Shown here piece by piece: positions 10,814 through 19,490 of a stretch of DNA of 64,000 nt. The translations under genes and the position numbers were made by a program. A model generated the notes under the pieces. The model saw nothing but the letters and a program-made list of their open reading frames with translations, had not been told where the DNA came from and did not search any database. Position 1 is the first letter of the stretch. Each line of letters starts with the position of its first letter. The DNA is from Oscarella lobularis (lineage: Eukaryota > Porifera > Homoscleromorpha > Homosclerophorida > Oscarellidae), in contig NC_089177.1 in assembly GCF_947507565.1 (NCBI RefSeq), positions 3,532,648 to 3,596,647 on the forward strand, written 5' to 3'.

Positions 10814-11008
10814 CGCTATTTGGCATCTAGCGCGCGTTTTGCGGTAAGCACCTTATATGGTCTGATCTCATATATCTAATGGTCTAGACGATCACGCGGA
10901 CTGACGCTACGGTACCCGCCCCTGAATTTGTCAGCCAATGGGAGGTTTGGTTTGTGGAAGAGGTAGACCGTGGTCCCAACGTCCTCGGGTCGGTCCAACG
11001 GATCGCGG

Positions 11009-11215
11009 TGATTTGCAGCCTAATTATAGCTGCAATCACCTAAACTGCCTGTATGCCTCCTTTGGTATGAGGCAATAACGTCTAAACTGCCAACTCTCCT
11101 GGGCAGGCCTACATCAACTGCTGAAGCGGTTGTGCGGCCCTGAGCAGAAAAACTGCCCAATTTTCACGGCGTGAATCTCCACGGAGGCTGCATCTTTATT
11201 GCAGTCTCCCTAGGA
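11009..11215 (+). repeat. Series of hairpins, each followed by AAACTGCC
   Basis: The unit is an inverted repeat followed by A-rich AAACTGCC. The first hairpin pairs GGTGATTTGCAGC with GCTGCAATCACC around an AT-rich loop, and then CTAAACTGCC. The second pairs TGCCTC with GAGGCA, then TCTAAACTGCC. The third is less perfect and ends AAAAACTGCC. A weaker stem, CTGCA with TGCAG around CTTTAT, follows near 11185. The whole lies between RPRD1 (start 10813) and a small gene-like unit at 11221. The segment 10814-11008 holds the RPRD1 promoter and shows no gene. Structured RNA or a mobile-element end are both possible. Confidence 0.6.
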
Positions 11216-11220
11216 GAACG

Positions 11221-11491
11221 ATGCCTAAATCAAAGACGTGCCTGCACTCGTTTCAGATGACAGTGCAGGCACACATCAGCTATGGGAGTCTTCATCCAAT
11301 GATTTATCTGGTAAGCAAAATTCATTGTCTTCTATATTGGGCTAAGTGTTTCTTTTTAGGATTGGGGTCCTGGGCAAGACCCCGTCATCAAAAACTGCCT
11401 CGCAGGGGTCCTGGGCATGACCCCGTCAAAACTGCCTCTGCATGAAACGCAAGGAGAAACTCTGTGCATTTTTTTCCAATTTATTAAATAA
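11221..11491 (+). CDS. Small two-exon gene-like unit, orphan protein
   Basis: Exon 1 (11221-11310, MPKSKTCLHSFQM...) ends at a good GTAAGC donor. Exon 2 starts at 11360 after TTTTTAG and continues in frame as DWGPGQDPVIKNCLAG, then a near repeat GVLGMTP, to TAA at 11489. The predicted product is about 73 residues. The stop codon is embedded in an AATAAA polyadenylation signal. The two similar pieces of exon 2 correspond to a DNA motif that is found twice more in inverted orientation at 11534-11596. No known domain is recognisable, and the coding sequence may only be a by-product of a repeat. Confidence 0.35.
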
Positions 11492-11602
11492 AGTGACCGT
11501 CCTTCGCCTTATCTATGAGCAGTTTTTGATCACGGGGTCTTGCTCAGGACCCCGTCAAGAGCAGTTTTTCATCCACGGGGTCATGCTCAGGACCCCAACT
11601 CC
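11364..11602. repeat. Large inverted repeat built of four GGGGTC...GACCCC hairpins
   Basis: GGGGTCCTGGGCAAGACCCC occurs at 11364-11383 and a one-base variant at 11405-11424. The same motif in opposite orientation (with CTCAG for CTGGG) occurs at 11534-11553 and 11577-11596. Each motif is itself a 6-8 bp hairpin. Each is followed, in its own orientation, by A-rich AAAACTGC. The two arms of about 75 bp are separated by about 95 bp. A TTTTTAG directly precedes each outer end. Confidence 0.85.
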
Positions 11603-11842
11603 TAAAAAAACGAGCGTTAATAACAACAAACACTGCTGTCTAATGTGGTTACTGATTCGCGGCGCGAGTTCCGATGTCTGCTTCTGTCTCCATACCTGGA
11701 GATCAAAAGCGCATGCAACTCTCATGCAAAAAAACATGCAAAAACGTTCTCTTCTCCTCTTCGGCATTTCGTGGAGCCTCCCAGTTGTAGCTGGTCGCAC
11801 CGGACGCTGCTGAAAGAACCCTCGCCCGGCACTGTTCTTCAT
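11555..11842 (-). other. Mirror gene-like unit on the minus strand, doubtful coding
   Basis: The minus strand carries an open frame with ATG at 11842 and an internal MPKRRRERF at 11767. It has a possible donor (CAG before GTATGG) and a TTTTTTTAG before the inverted GGGGTC motifs, which mirrors the + strand unit at 11221-11491. The unspliced frame runs to 11555; the spliced frame would stop after four codons. It lies immediately behind the stop of TSNAXIP1 on the same strand. I list it as the second half of an inverted duplication, not as a confirmed gene. Confidence 0.3.
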
Positions 11843-11853
11843 CAAACTTCCCT

Positions 11854-14800
11854 CTAATAATGCCTAAACAGCTTGCCCAAACGCGCTAGCCCTTGCGCGT
11901 AGCCGTAGCTGCGCCCAAAGAAAGTCCCCACCGTCGAAAACGAGACTTCCTTGCTTTTCTCACGCCGTCCGGACTCCTCCTGCAGCCACATTGCAAGTAC
12001 TGTCCCTTTCGAATGCGTTTCGAACCTCTGATCACCATGGCTTAAGCGGAAAGCGTTGCGATGCCACATCTCGACGTTTCCGCAGTAGAGCCCGGATAAT
12101 AATAGTTTGATTTCTAAATCATTCAATAGACCGGCCGTGTCGACTCGCCGATCTTTCAAAAACTCCCGACTGAAGCTGCGCACTAATTGTTGCTACGTCG
12201 AGAGTCACCTGTACGCTTGCTACGTCATCCACAGCGGTCACACTGAAAACGTACGCAATAATCATCTTCGAATCCGCCTCACTTTTCGCCGGATCCACGG
12301 AGCGAATAACTCCCATAAACTGCTCGGCGGTCACCTCACTGAAAATCAATGAATATATAAAATAGGTTATAGATGTGATGATAGCATCTGACCTTTTTCC
12401 TTCGAGTGCCTGCATAACATCAGCCACCAGTTCACTCTGCTCGGATTTGTCCTGACTACGAAGAGCGTCCAAAAACGGCGAAGAGCTACTAGCAGTCTAA
12501 AGAGAACATGTATACAATAAACTGACATTTTTATATATATCCTACTTCTGTCAACAATTCTTGATAGTCGATAATATCAGATTCTTTTGATGCTGCCATT
12601 TCCTCAGCCGTTTGCACGAGAGCGGCGACAGACGCTTGAGATTTCGCCACATAGACAGACGAAAGAGCGGAGGTGAGCTCGTCCTTTGACACGGTGCCCT
12701 GACCATCCAATCAGCCCTCAACGTTTCTACCTTCTATCCCTAAGACCTCACCTTGTTTCCTTCGTCCGTTTTCTTGAGAGCTTCTAGGAGACTGTCCTGT
12801 TTTCGCTTTTGCCGATGATAGACGTCTTCTAGTACCTAGAAACGAATGTTGTCCAAAGAAGAAAAAACTTTTTTTTTAATTACTTCATTGCCGAGGATTC
12901 GCTCAAACAAGTCGATTCGTTCATCTCGATTAGCCAATCGCGCGCAAGCGTCGTGAAGATTGTAGCCCCACTCGGCGACAAGCGACGGTTCGACGAAGCG
13001 TTGCTGAAGATACGCGTAGACAAAATTGCCAAAACTATCAACATTTTCCTGGGCAAAAAAACTCCATATTCCTCGCCCCCCAAAAAAACCGGCTCACCAA
13101 ACCTGTTTTTGTTGAGATCTCGCTTCCCACACTTCATTGATCAATTGCAAAATCTCTTTCTTTCCCAGATGCCGATTTCTCACTTGCCCTTCGAATTTCA
13201 AATACTTCGGCACTTCGTCGCCAGTTCCCTGCCCTTCGAAGTACTCCGCCTGTTGGACGTCTTCGAGACTTTTCCCCGTAAGCTGAGCGACGAGAACGTC
13301 GACGATTTCGTCGCTCGTTCGACCGTCGGTGAGCTCTTGCCACTTTTCCGCGCCGCCCTCGACGAAATCCGCGCATCTATCCCACTCAGGTCTGCGCAAG
13401 ACAAAAAAAACGATTAGCGTTTTAAAATCGTTTCTTGTTTTCTTTACCGCGGGGTCGAACTTCTCTTCAAGAGCTCGTTTTCGTGAGCGAACTTGTCGCG
13501 CTGAGTCAGCAACTCTTTGTGAACGGCAAGCAGAGTGCTACAACAAAGATATTTCACTAATAAACACTTTTGTCTCCCTCCTTGCCTATGTTCCTGCATT
13601 AGTGCCTTAAAGTCGTTCGTCGTTTTTTCCGATTCTTCAGCCAGTGCCTAAGGTACGCGTAGGAATTTATTGAGAAAAAGTTTCTGCAATTGTACATTGG
13701 CTTTCTCTTCGAGTTGCTCGAATTCCTGCCTCGGTACGACGTCCTGATAATCCGCCAGAACGCCGTTAAGTCGCTGCTGACATCGTTTCAAATCCTCACG
13801 CGCTCGACTATGAGAATCAGACATCAACACACATAGGTTCTTTGTATTCAATTATACTTGAGCATCATTTTTAATAGCACTGGATCTTCGTCGTCATTTG
13901 CGTGGCCTTTTCCGCTGTCCTGCTGTTGAAATCGAAGCTCGTTGATTTCCGTTATCAGCAGCTTTCTGGGGAAATTCTTTCGTCTCGTTAAATTTATTTA
14001 GCTAGCGCTTTGAAACTCGCCTGGCATCCGCTTCGTCTCTGTACTGTCTATAGGCAGTGGATAGTTCTTCGGTGAGCTACACGCGAATGACTTGCAAGAT
14101 AATATATATCTCTCTAAGTAGAGTCCTTCCTACTTTGTCAACTTGAGCCTGTAACGAAGCCTTTTCGTCGCTACAGAAAAAAGGGTTAGTGAGGTCAACG
14201 CTTTCTGAGATTATTCCCCTACTTGAAGGAATCGATGATCTTGCACAATTTTTTGTTCTCCTGCTTCAAATTAGACACATCTAAAAGCAAGACAGTCCAG
14301 CGTTGGTACATGCTCACGTGGAACCATACCGGCTTTTTCTTCTCCCCTTATGGACATGATTCGTCTCTCGCACTCTTCCTCCACCGTCTTCAGAGCGGTC
14401 TAAAAAAGGCAAGTTATTAATTAAAAAGGAGGTCTCAAATACGCCTTTCTTCACACCGACGTGGACTTCAAGAAACAGACTCCTGATCTCACAGGTAAAA
14501 TACACAGACAAGACAAAAGACGCGTGCTTATATACATGCAATTAAAAAATTCATTTCGAATTTCTTCTTTTCCTTGCGGTACCTGTAGCGGTTGTAGTCG
14601 TTCGATTTCCTCCTCTTGCCATCTCACAATCAAATCATACTCGTTCTTTATCGCTGACATGAGGGGTTTGTATGTCTTGAAATCTTCCATTAGATACTCA
14701 AAGACCTCGCGATGAACCTGTCCAATAAGAAATTTTTAAAAAAGGATTAATTATTTAATTAATTAATTAATTAAATTTGACGTGCTAATTTACCTGAAGT

Positions 14801-15235
14801 CTCAATGGATTGGGCCCCTGTGGGGGACATTCTAAAATTTTCAATTCCTTTTCCAAGTACGATTCGAGTTGACTCAAAAATCGCGGTTTCGGTATTATGG
14901 ACGCTGGAAGTTCGGCTCCAGACGGCTCGATCGCCTTGTCTCGATTCATTGATCTGGGCCGATGAACTTGGCCCAAAGACAGCGATGACGTCACGGCAGC
15001 GACGCCGTGAACTGGCCAACTATCCAGCTCACCTGGCTGGCCTTCTAGACCCGGCTACGGAATAAAGGAAGGTTACCGAAGCGCATGCGTCGATTCCACG
15101 CTTTTTTGCCTTTAGTGCTAGTCTCGATGGTAAGGCGTATTGGTTTTGATCTCCTTTTAGCTTGTAAATTGGTCCGAAGCGCTTGCGAGAGCTGTCGGAT
15201 GCTTTGGGAATCGTTTTTGTACTTGCGTCGGCCAT
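11854..15235 (-). CDS. TSNAXIP1: Translin-associated factor X-interacting protein 1 homolog
   Basis: TSNAXIP1 is a coiled-coil protein linked to translin-associated factor X and, in animals, mostly to ciliated or germ cells. The start at 15235 reads MADASTKTIPKASDSS. The hallmark N-terminal domain follows: KPRFLSQLESYLEKELK (about 14830-14890), then a VHREVFEYLMEDFKTYKPL block (14640-14720) and the segment SAIKNEYDLIVRWQEEEIER. A long coiled coil is split over many small exons. The C-terminal domain RPEWDRCADFVEGGAEKW (13330-13400), then GDEVPKYLKFEGQ and EILQLINEVW, also matches the vertebrate protein. The last exon (to 11854) ends LGKLFRHY. Introns at 14747-14775 and elsewhere carry (TTAA)n. 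The fit is good over both conserved domains; exon limits of the coiled coil are not all resolved. Confidence 0.88.
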
Positions 15236-15436
15236 TTTGGACGTCTACAAGAATTCTGCTCACTATATTTATTCATAAAGTGTTTTCTGACCTTGTCTAG
15301 GTAGAGGGAACTTCGCAAACGGAAGGAAAGAAGAAGATCGAGGTTTGCGCGTTTCCTTGGCACCAAAGCTAGCGCGCGCGATAGATGACGTGCTCAAAAA
15401 AATGCAGATTAGACAAAAAAAATATTGCTTCCGTAC

Positions 15437-17289
15437 TTAGCATCCTGGACGTGCAGAACACCAACCGACCTTGCTCGCGGGAACCGGCAGATCCGATCCC
15501 CACAGCGCAAAGTGAGGATCACACATATTCATCTCCGCCTTGGCAGGAACCAACTTCGCTTTGTGAGCCTTCACATCCTCGTCAATCGCTTTCATAACCG
15601 TCTCATATTCAACCGATTTCTCGCTGATGGGATAAGCCTCACTCGGATCGTGCTCCAAGTGATAGAGCAGCGGCTGGCTACTGGCAACAGTGCAGTGACA
15701 ATTCTCTCGTTGATAATCCGGACACGGTGTGCCGTCGTAACGAGTCAACGGCGGCACGGAAACAGATATTTCCCCCCAAGTCAGATAATGGGCTTTATAC
15801 TCATTTCGTCGAGCGGCAAACATTGTGTCGCCTCGATACAGAAAGAGAGTACGGTTGATTGACGTCTCGTCCGTCGCGCCTGTCATCAAATTCGCCAAAC
15901 TTAGTCCATCGTAGATTCGATCTTGTTCCACTTTTGCACCCGCCAAATCCATAATAGTAGGATAGATGTCCATGAGACTAGAAACCTGCATTGATACCTA
16001 AGCAAAAACGTTACCATGGTACATACTCTGTAGACTGAATTTTCCTACTGTACTTGATTGGGTTTGATAGTGCCTGGCCACCAAGCAATGCCGGGCGTTC
16101 GAAAGCCGCCGTCCCACGTAGTCGCTTTGCCACCGCGCAATAAGCCAGCCGATCCAACGTCGTCTTTACGAACTCCTTGTAACAAAAACTAATATTAGCA
16201 TCAATAATTTGAAGAAGTGTTTACCTGGTGTTTTTATTCCCGTTCTATTTTTTAATGATTCGTACAGTGCCGGTCCGTTGTCGCTAGCAAAGAATACCAT
16301 GGTGTTCGTTTCGAGATTCATCTCTTTGAGCTTGTCCATAATCTGTCCAATCGACCAATCCATTTCGGCGGCCGCGTCGCCATATTCGCCGCGAATAGAA
16401 CTGTTCTTAAAGGCATTCGACGAATAAACGGGTAAGTGAGTGCAGTCGGGAGCGTAGTAGAGAAAAAACGGATTGGCTCGATTTTCTTCGATGAATTTCA
16501 GAGCTTCGCTGGTGTACATAGGAGTGAGCCAGTCGAACGGAATGTAAGTATGTTGAGCCTTCTGAGTCTTTGCGCCAGGGGAAATAGCCGCGTGATCAAC
16601 GGCAAGACGACCTAGTATAGTCGTGTTGTGCATGAGAGGACATCTTGCCGTTGTCCCATTGTAAGTAAACGCTTCGCCGTGAGTAAAAGCAGAAAAGTAC
16701 GCCTCGTCGAAACCGCGAGACGTGGGAAGATACTGAGGCCTTTGACCCAAGTGCCATTTACCTAAAAATTCATTTAAAAATACATAATCTCCCATTTCTT
16801 CTCTAATGACCTATCATTTTCGTTTTGTATCCCTTCTGGCTTCTCAGCGCGTCGGCGATCGTGACTTCGTCGAGCGATAAACCGCCGACGCTATCGTCGG
16901 CGAATACGGCGTCGACGCCGAGACTGTAGCCAAGTGCGCTGTCGTTTCGATAGGCCCCGTTTCGCACGGGAAGTCGACCGGTGAGGAGAGCGGCGCGCGA
17001 CGGCGAGCAAAGCGGCGCCGCCGTGTACATTTGCGTGAAGCGGACGCCTTCGGCGGCCATGCGATTGAGACGCGGTGTGCTCGTCGTCGGATGACCGAAG
17101 ACCTGGGGGAGAGGGGGGAGGAGCCATCTTGAAGGGAGCACGTTTGGGAGATCGACTTTGTTCTCTTCCAACCTGAGGATCTCCCCAGCCGAAATCGTCT
17201 GCTAAAATGACAATGAAATTAGGCGTCGCATAGCTGTCGGCGATGAGGAAGGTCGCCGATAAGAGGAGAACGAGCTCGATTGGAGACAT
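15437..17289 (-). CDS. Lysosomal-type sulfatase, N-acetylgalactosamine-6-sulfatase-like
   Basis: Formylglycine-dependent sulfatase, probably secreted or lysosomal. The start at 17289 gives a signal peptide ([19 protein letters not shown]) and the metal-binding motif [14 protein letters not shown]. The active-site motif [11 protein letters not shown], whose Cys becomes formylglycine, lies at about 16980-17015. Then come GKWHLGQ (about 16745) and FFASDNGP (about 16270-16300). The exon 16070-16170 gives [19 protein letters not shown], the second signature. The C-terminal part ([33 protein letters not shown]) is closer to GALNS than to arylsulfatase A. Stop at 15437. Substrate specificity cannot be read from sequence. 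A TGACGTCA (CRE-like) site lies just upstream of the start codon. A degenerate copy of exon 1 and of this promoter lies at 19269-19490. Confidence 0.9.
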
Positions 17290-17294
17290 GGTGT

Positions 17295-17305
17295 GATGAC
17301 GTCAA
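17295..17305. promoter_or_regulatory. CRE-like TGACGTCA upstream of the sulfatase
   Basis: A GATGACGTCAAT element occurs within 20 bp of the sulfatase start codon. It is one of the best conserved parts of the duplicated promoter segment at 19385-19490, which has GATGACGTCATT. Confidence 0.45.
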
Positions 17306-17460
17306 TCGGTCTTGCGCATTTCATGGCGACTCAACAAACTAAGAGAAAATATTTAATTAAGCGCCTCGGCAAAAAAATAAGATCTAGGATCTGTCAGCAT
17401 TGCAATGTTTTGATTTTAATTTCATTCTTCCCTTCTCCCTTTTTTCTCTAACCGGGTTTA

Positions 17461-17670
17461 TTAATTCTCGTGTCTCGCAACGGCACGAATCGATTTGAAG
17501 GCGTAAAATGAGTCGAAACGACTAAGGGGCCCCCCGTTCGTGTTGTACCTCGATCGAGCTAGCTCCCGCGAGGCTTGATCATTGACATTATTTCGTCCTT
17601 CTTCCGCAGTTCCTTCGTCTTCGCCATGCATGCTGTTTCGAGCGGCGAGGAAGTTACGATGCTCGCTCAT
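17461..17670 (-). CDS. Small orphan protein, 69 residues
   Basis: A single-exon frame with ATG at 17670 and stop at 17461. The product (MSEHRNFLAARNSMHGEDEG...) is hydrophilic, has no signal peptide or membrane segment, and ends in a basic/aromatic stretch. I do not recognise it. It stands between the sulfatase promoter and an AT-poor spacer. A coding role is plausible but unproven. Confidence 0.35.
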   Translation of the reverse strand: MSEHRNFLAARNSMHGEDEGTAEEGRNNVNDQASRELARSRYNTNGGPLSRFDSFYAFKSIRAVARHEN

Positions 17671-18503
17671 TTTCCTCCTCTCTCTTCCTTTTCTTCACCA
17701 AGACCATCCGAAACGACGTCTTCGATCAACTAAATCGTCCTGAGGCCGATCGCGAAGGCATAAATCGCCCAATCACAGTGTAGCATCGCAATTTCAGATT
17801 TGCAGCCGGGAATTTCACTTGCGGCGCGCGAAACGAAGACCCTTCGAAAAGAAATACACGCGGTCGGCGAATCGCTCGAACACGAGGAGCTGCCATGTTT
17901 CTAGCGCCAAATCGAAGGGATTAGGTGACGTAAAGAGCACGTGTAAAATTGGCGCGAATTTCAGCAGCAAATCAGCGTATCGTTGCCTTGGTGAATTGAT
18001 CACATAAATGATGTCTTTGGCTATTGCATCATCTTCGATATAAAAGCGACTGGGCCACCGCCCAATCTTCAGTCTTGCGCTAGGGTGGGGGATGCCAACG
18101 GGCTGAACCCTTGAGGTTGATCGTGAGCTGGGGAAGCTGATCGTTGGTCATCAAGCGTTTTGTCTTTTGTCGATCCTTACTGAAGCTGCTAGGCACAGTG
18201 GATGGGCGTTGCGACGCTAAGATCGGCACTGGGGGTCATAAAGGTCGTGGACGGCTTCGATTTGCGAAGTCAGGCGTCTCGCGTTAAGCCGAGTGGGGCG
18301 TCTGGCTAAGGTATGTCACTTTCCGCCAAAGAAACGTGTGGGGGCCCAGTGTCTCGTGGCATTTCCTCACTCGGATTAGCAATCTATACCCGAAAGATGA
18401 CCTGACCCCCAGGACACAAAAAACGCTGACCTTCTATTGGTGGACTTTGGCAATCGCTTCGTAAATCCTCTCCCGACACGGTAGTCTCGGTTCTTGCGAA
18501 AAA
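17671..18503 (+). promoter_or_regulatory. TATA promoter and long leader of the gene at 18504
   Basis: TATAAAA at 18039-18045 is followed 30 bp later by a TTCAGTCTT initiator-like site near 18068. The downstream 430 bp have a short upstream frame (ATG then stop after four codons near 18094) and a possible intron (GTATGT donor near 18311, TTAG acceptor near 18378). No long frame is open, so this looks like a 5' UTR or a non-coding transcript. In 17671-18038 short frames on both strands lack ATG starts; I see no gene there. Confidence 0.5.
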
Positions 18504-18851
18504 ATGTCATCAATCCACCCGAAAGACTACGGCCTCTATGAGGCCCCGGTACGACGCGGTCGGGGGGACGGTGTGGGAGAGCCGTTCTCGATCCAGGCCG
18601 TACCGGTCGTGATTGGGCCTATGAAGCAAGGTCTCGCTCTCAACATTTTTGGGCCACTAACTGCGTTCGAACCTCCACGTGGTGTGGCCTGGGTTATGCC
18701 AATACGAACGCCTCGCAAAAAGGTACGTACTCGGACAAATAGAACAGTTTTTATCTTTCTCTCTTTTTAGGCGCTCTACATGCAAGGTGAGGACATCGGC
18801 TCGATGGAGCCGAAAAGCCGCTCAAGAAAGGATTTTATAGTTAGAAACTAA
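18504..18851 (+). CDS. Small two-exon orphan protein, 99 residues
   Basis: Exon 1 (18504-18722) starts MSSIHPKDYGLYEAPVRRG and ends at a strong GTACGT donor. Exon 2 (18771-18851) follows CTCTTTTTAG in the same phase and ends DFIVRN. The product is basic, with a Gly/Arg-rich part and a moderately hydrophobic middle (VVIGPMKQGLALNIFGPL) that is too polar for a clear membrane span. The TATA box at 18039 supports transcription on this strand. I do not recognise a family. Confidence 0.5.
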
Positions 18852-19268
18852 TTGTCTGTCTATGCACGTGTGTAGACTACGCATTCGATTGAATTTTTTC
18901 GCATTTGCAAGCCGTCTTTTCAGCGAGCGCCTGCCTCGATCGATCTTTCCACGTGTAGCCGCGAGGCACTCCCGGATTGGCTTCTACGTGAAATGGCTGG
19001 AAAAGGCTGCGCACGAGCTCGTCGTGGACGACTCGCTTCGATGCTCGCTCCAAAAACGCGTTCTACTCTCTCGACAGGGCTCCGAGTCATTTTTTCGCCG
19101 ATCTTGCCCTTCGTCGAGCGTGAGAAGAAGAAGAAGCGAAGCGTTCGTTGTCGACTTGCGAGAGCCCTTTCTCGAGCCGTTCGTGCGTTCGCAGAGCGGT
19201 GGCCGGCTGAATGTACGTTTTCCACTTCAAACTCTTTTCATCCGCCGTGTTTCGACAGATCTGCAGCC
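18852..19268 (+). other. Unassigned segment with overlapping open frames
   Basis: About 400 bp is open in more than one frame on both strands. The longest + strand frame contains YVKWLEKAAHELVVDDSLR, which looks protein-like, but no start, splice pattern or family supports it. It runs straight into the sulfatase fragment at 19269 in the same frame, so it may be noise over a high-GC stretch. I cannot assign it. Confidence 0.3.
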
Positions 19269-19373
19269 ATTTAGAACATGGACGATCGCCTTTCTTCTCT
19301 TCCTCGTCGCCGGGACCTATGCGGCGCCTAATTTCACTCTCATTTTTTTTGCTGACGATTTAGAAAGGACACG
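19269..19373 (+). pseudogene. Truncated first exon of a sulfatase gene
   Basis: The + strand encodes a signal-peptide-like TIAFLLFLVAGTYAAPNFT followed by LIFFADDL, matching the sulfatase start at 17289 ([12 protein letters not shown]). The nucleotide match is also clear: both contain GCGCCTAATTTCA or GACGCCTAATTTCA. The frame then leaves the sulfatase sequence at GACGATTTAG. No active-site exon follows, so this is a broken copy. Confidence 0.7.
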
Positions 19374-19382
19374 AGCTCGTGA

Positions 19383-19490
19383 CGTGATGACGTCATTTGG
19401 TCTTGCGCATGTTTCACAGTGATTAAAAAAACTAAGAAAACATTTAAGCGTGTCAGCAAATATAAGACCTGAGATCTATCTATGTATCCT
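19383..19490. pseudogene. Copy of the sulfatase upstream region
   Basis: This segment matches 17290-17400, upstream of the sulfatase, base for base over long stretches: GTGATGACGTCA, GGTCTTGCGCAT, AACTAAGA, AAGCG, and ATAAGA with AGATCT. It has the same orientation as the original locus, while the adjacent exon fragment at 19269-19373 is inverted. The right end overlaps the last codons of GSS. Confidence 0.75.

Noticed and set aside
17815-18007. Two overlapping open frames on opposite strands of about 62 codons upstream of the TATA box
   Set aside because: Neither frame begins with ATG and neither has a donor, acceptor or domain; mutual open frames are expected in such GC-balanced sequence.
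18061-18480. A spliceosomal snRNA, SRP RNA or U3-like RNA in the leader region
   Set aside because: I compared remembered landmarks (U1, U2, U3, U4, SRP) and found no ordered match.
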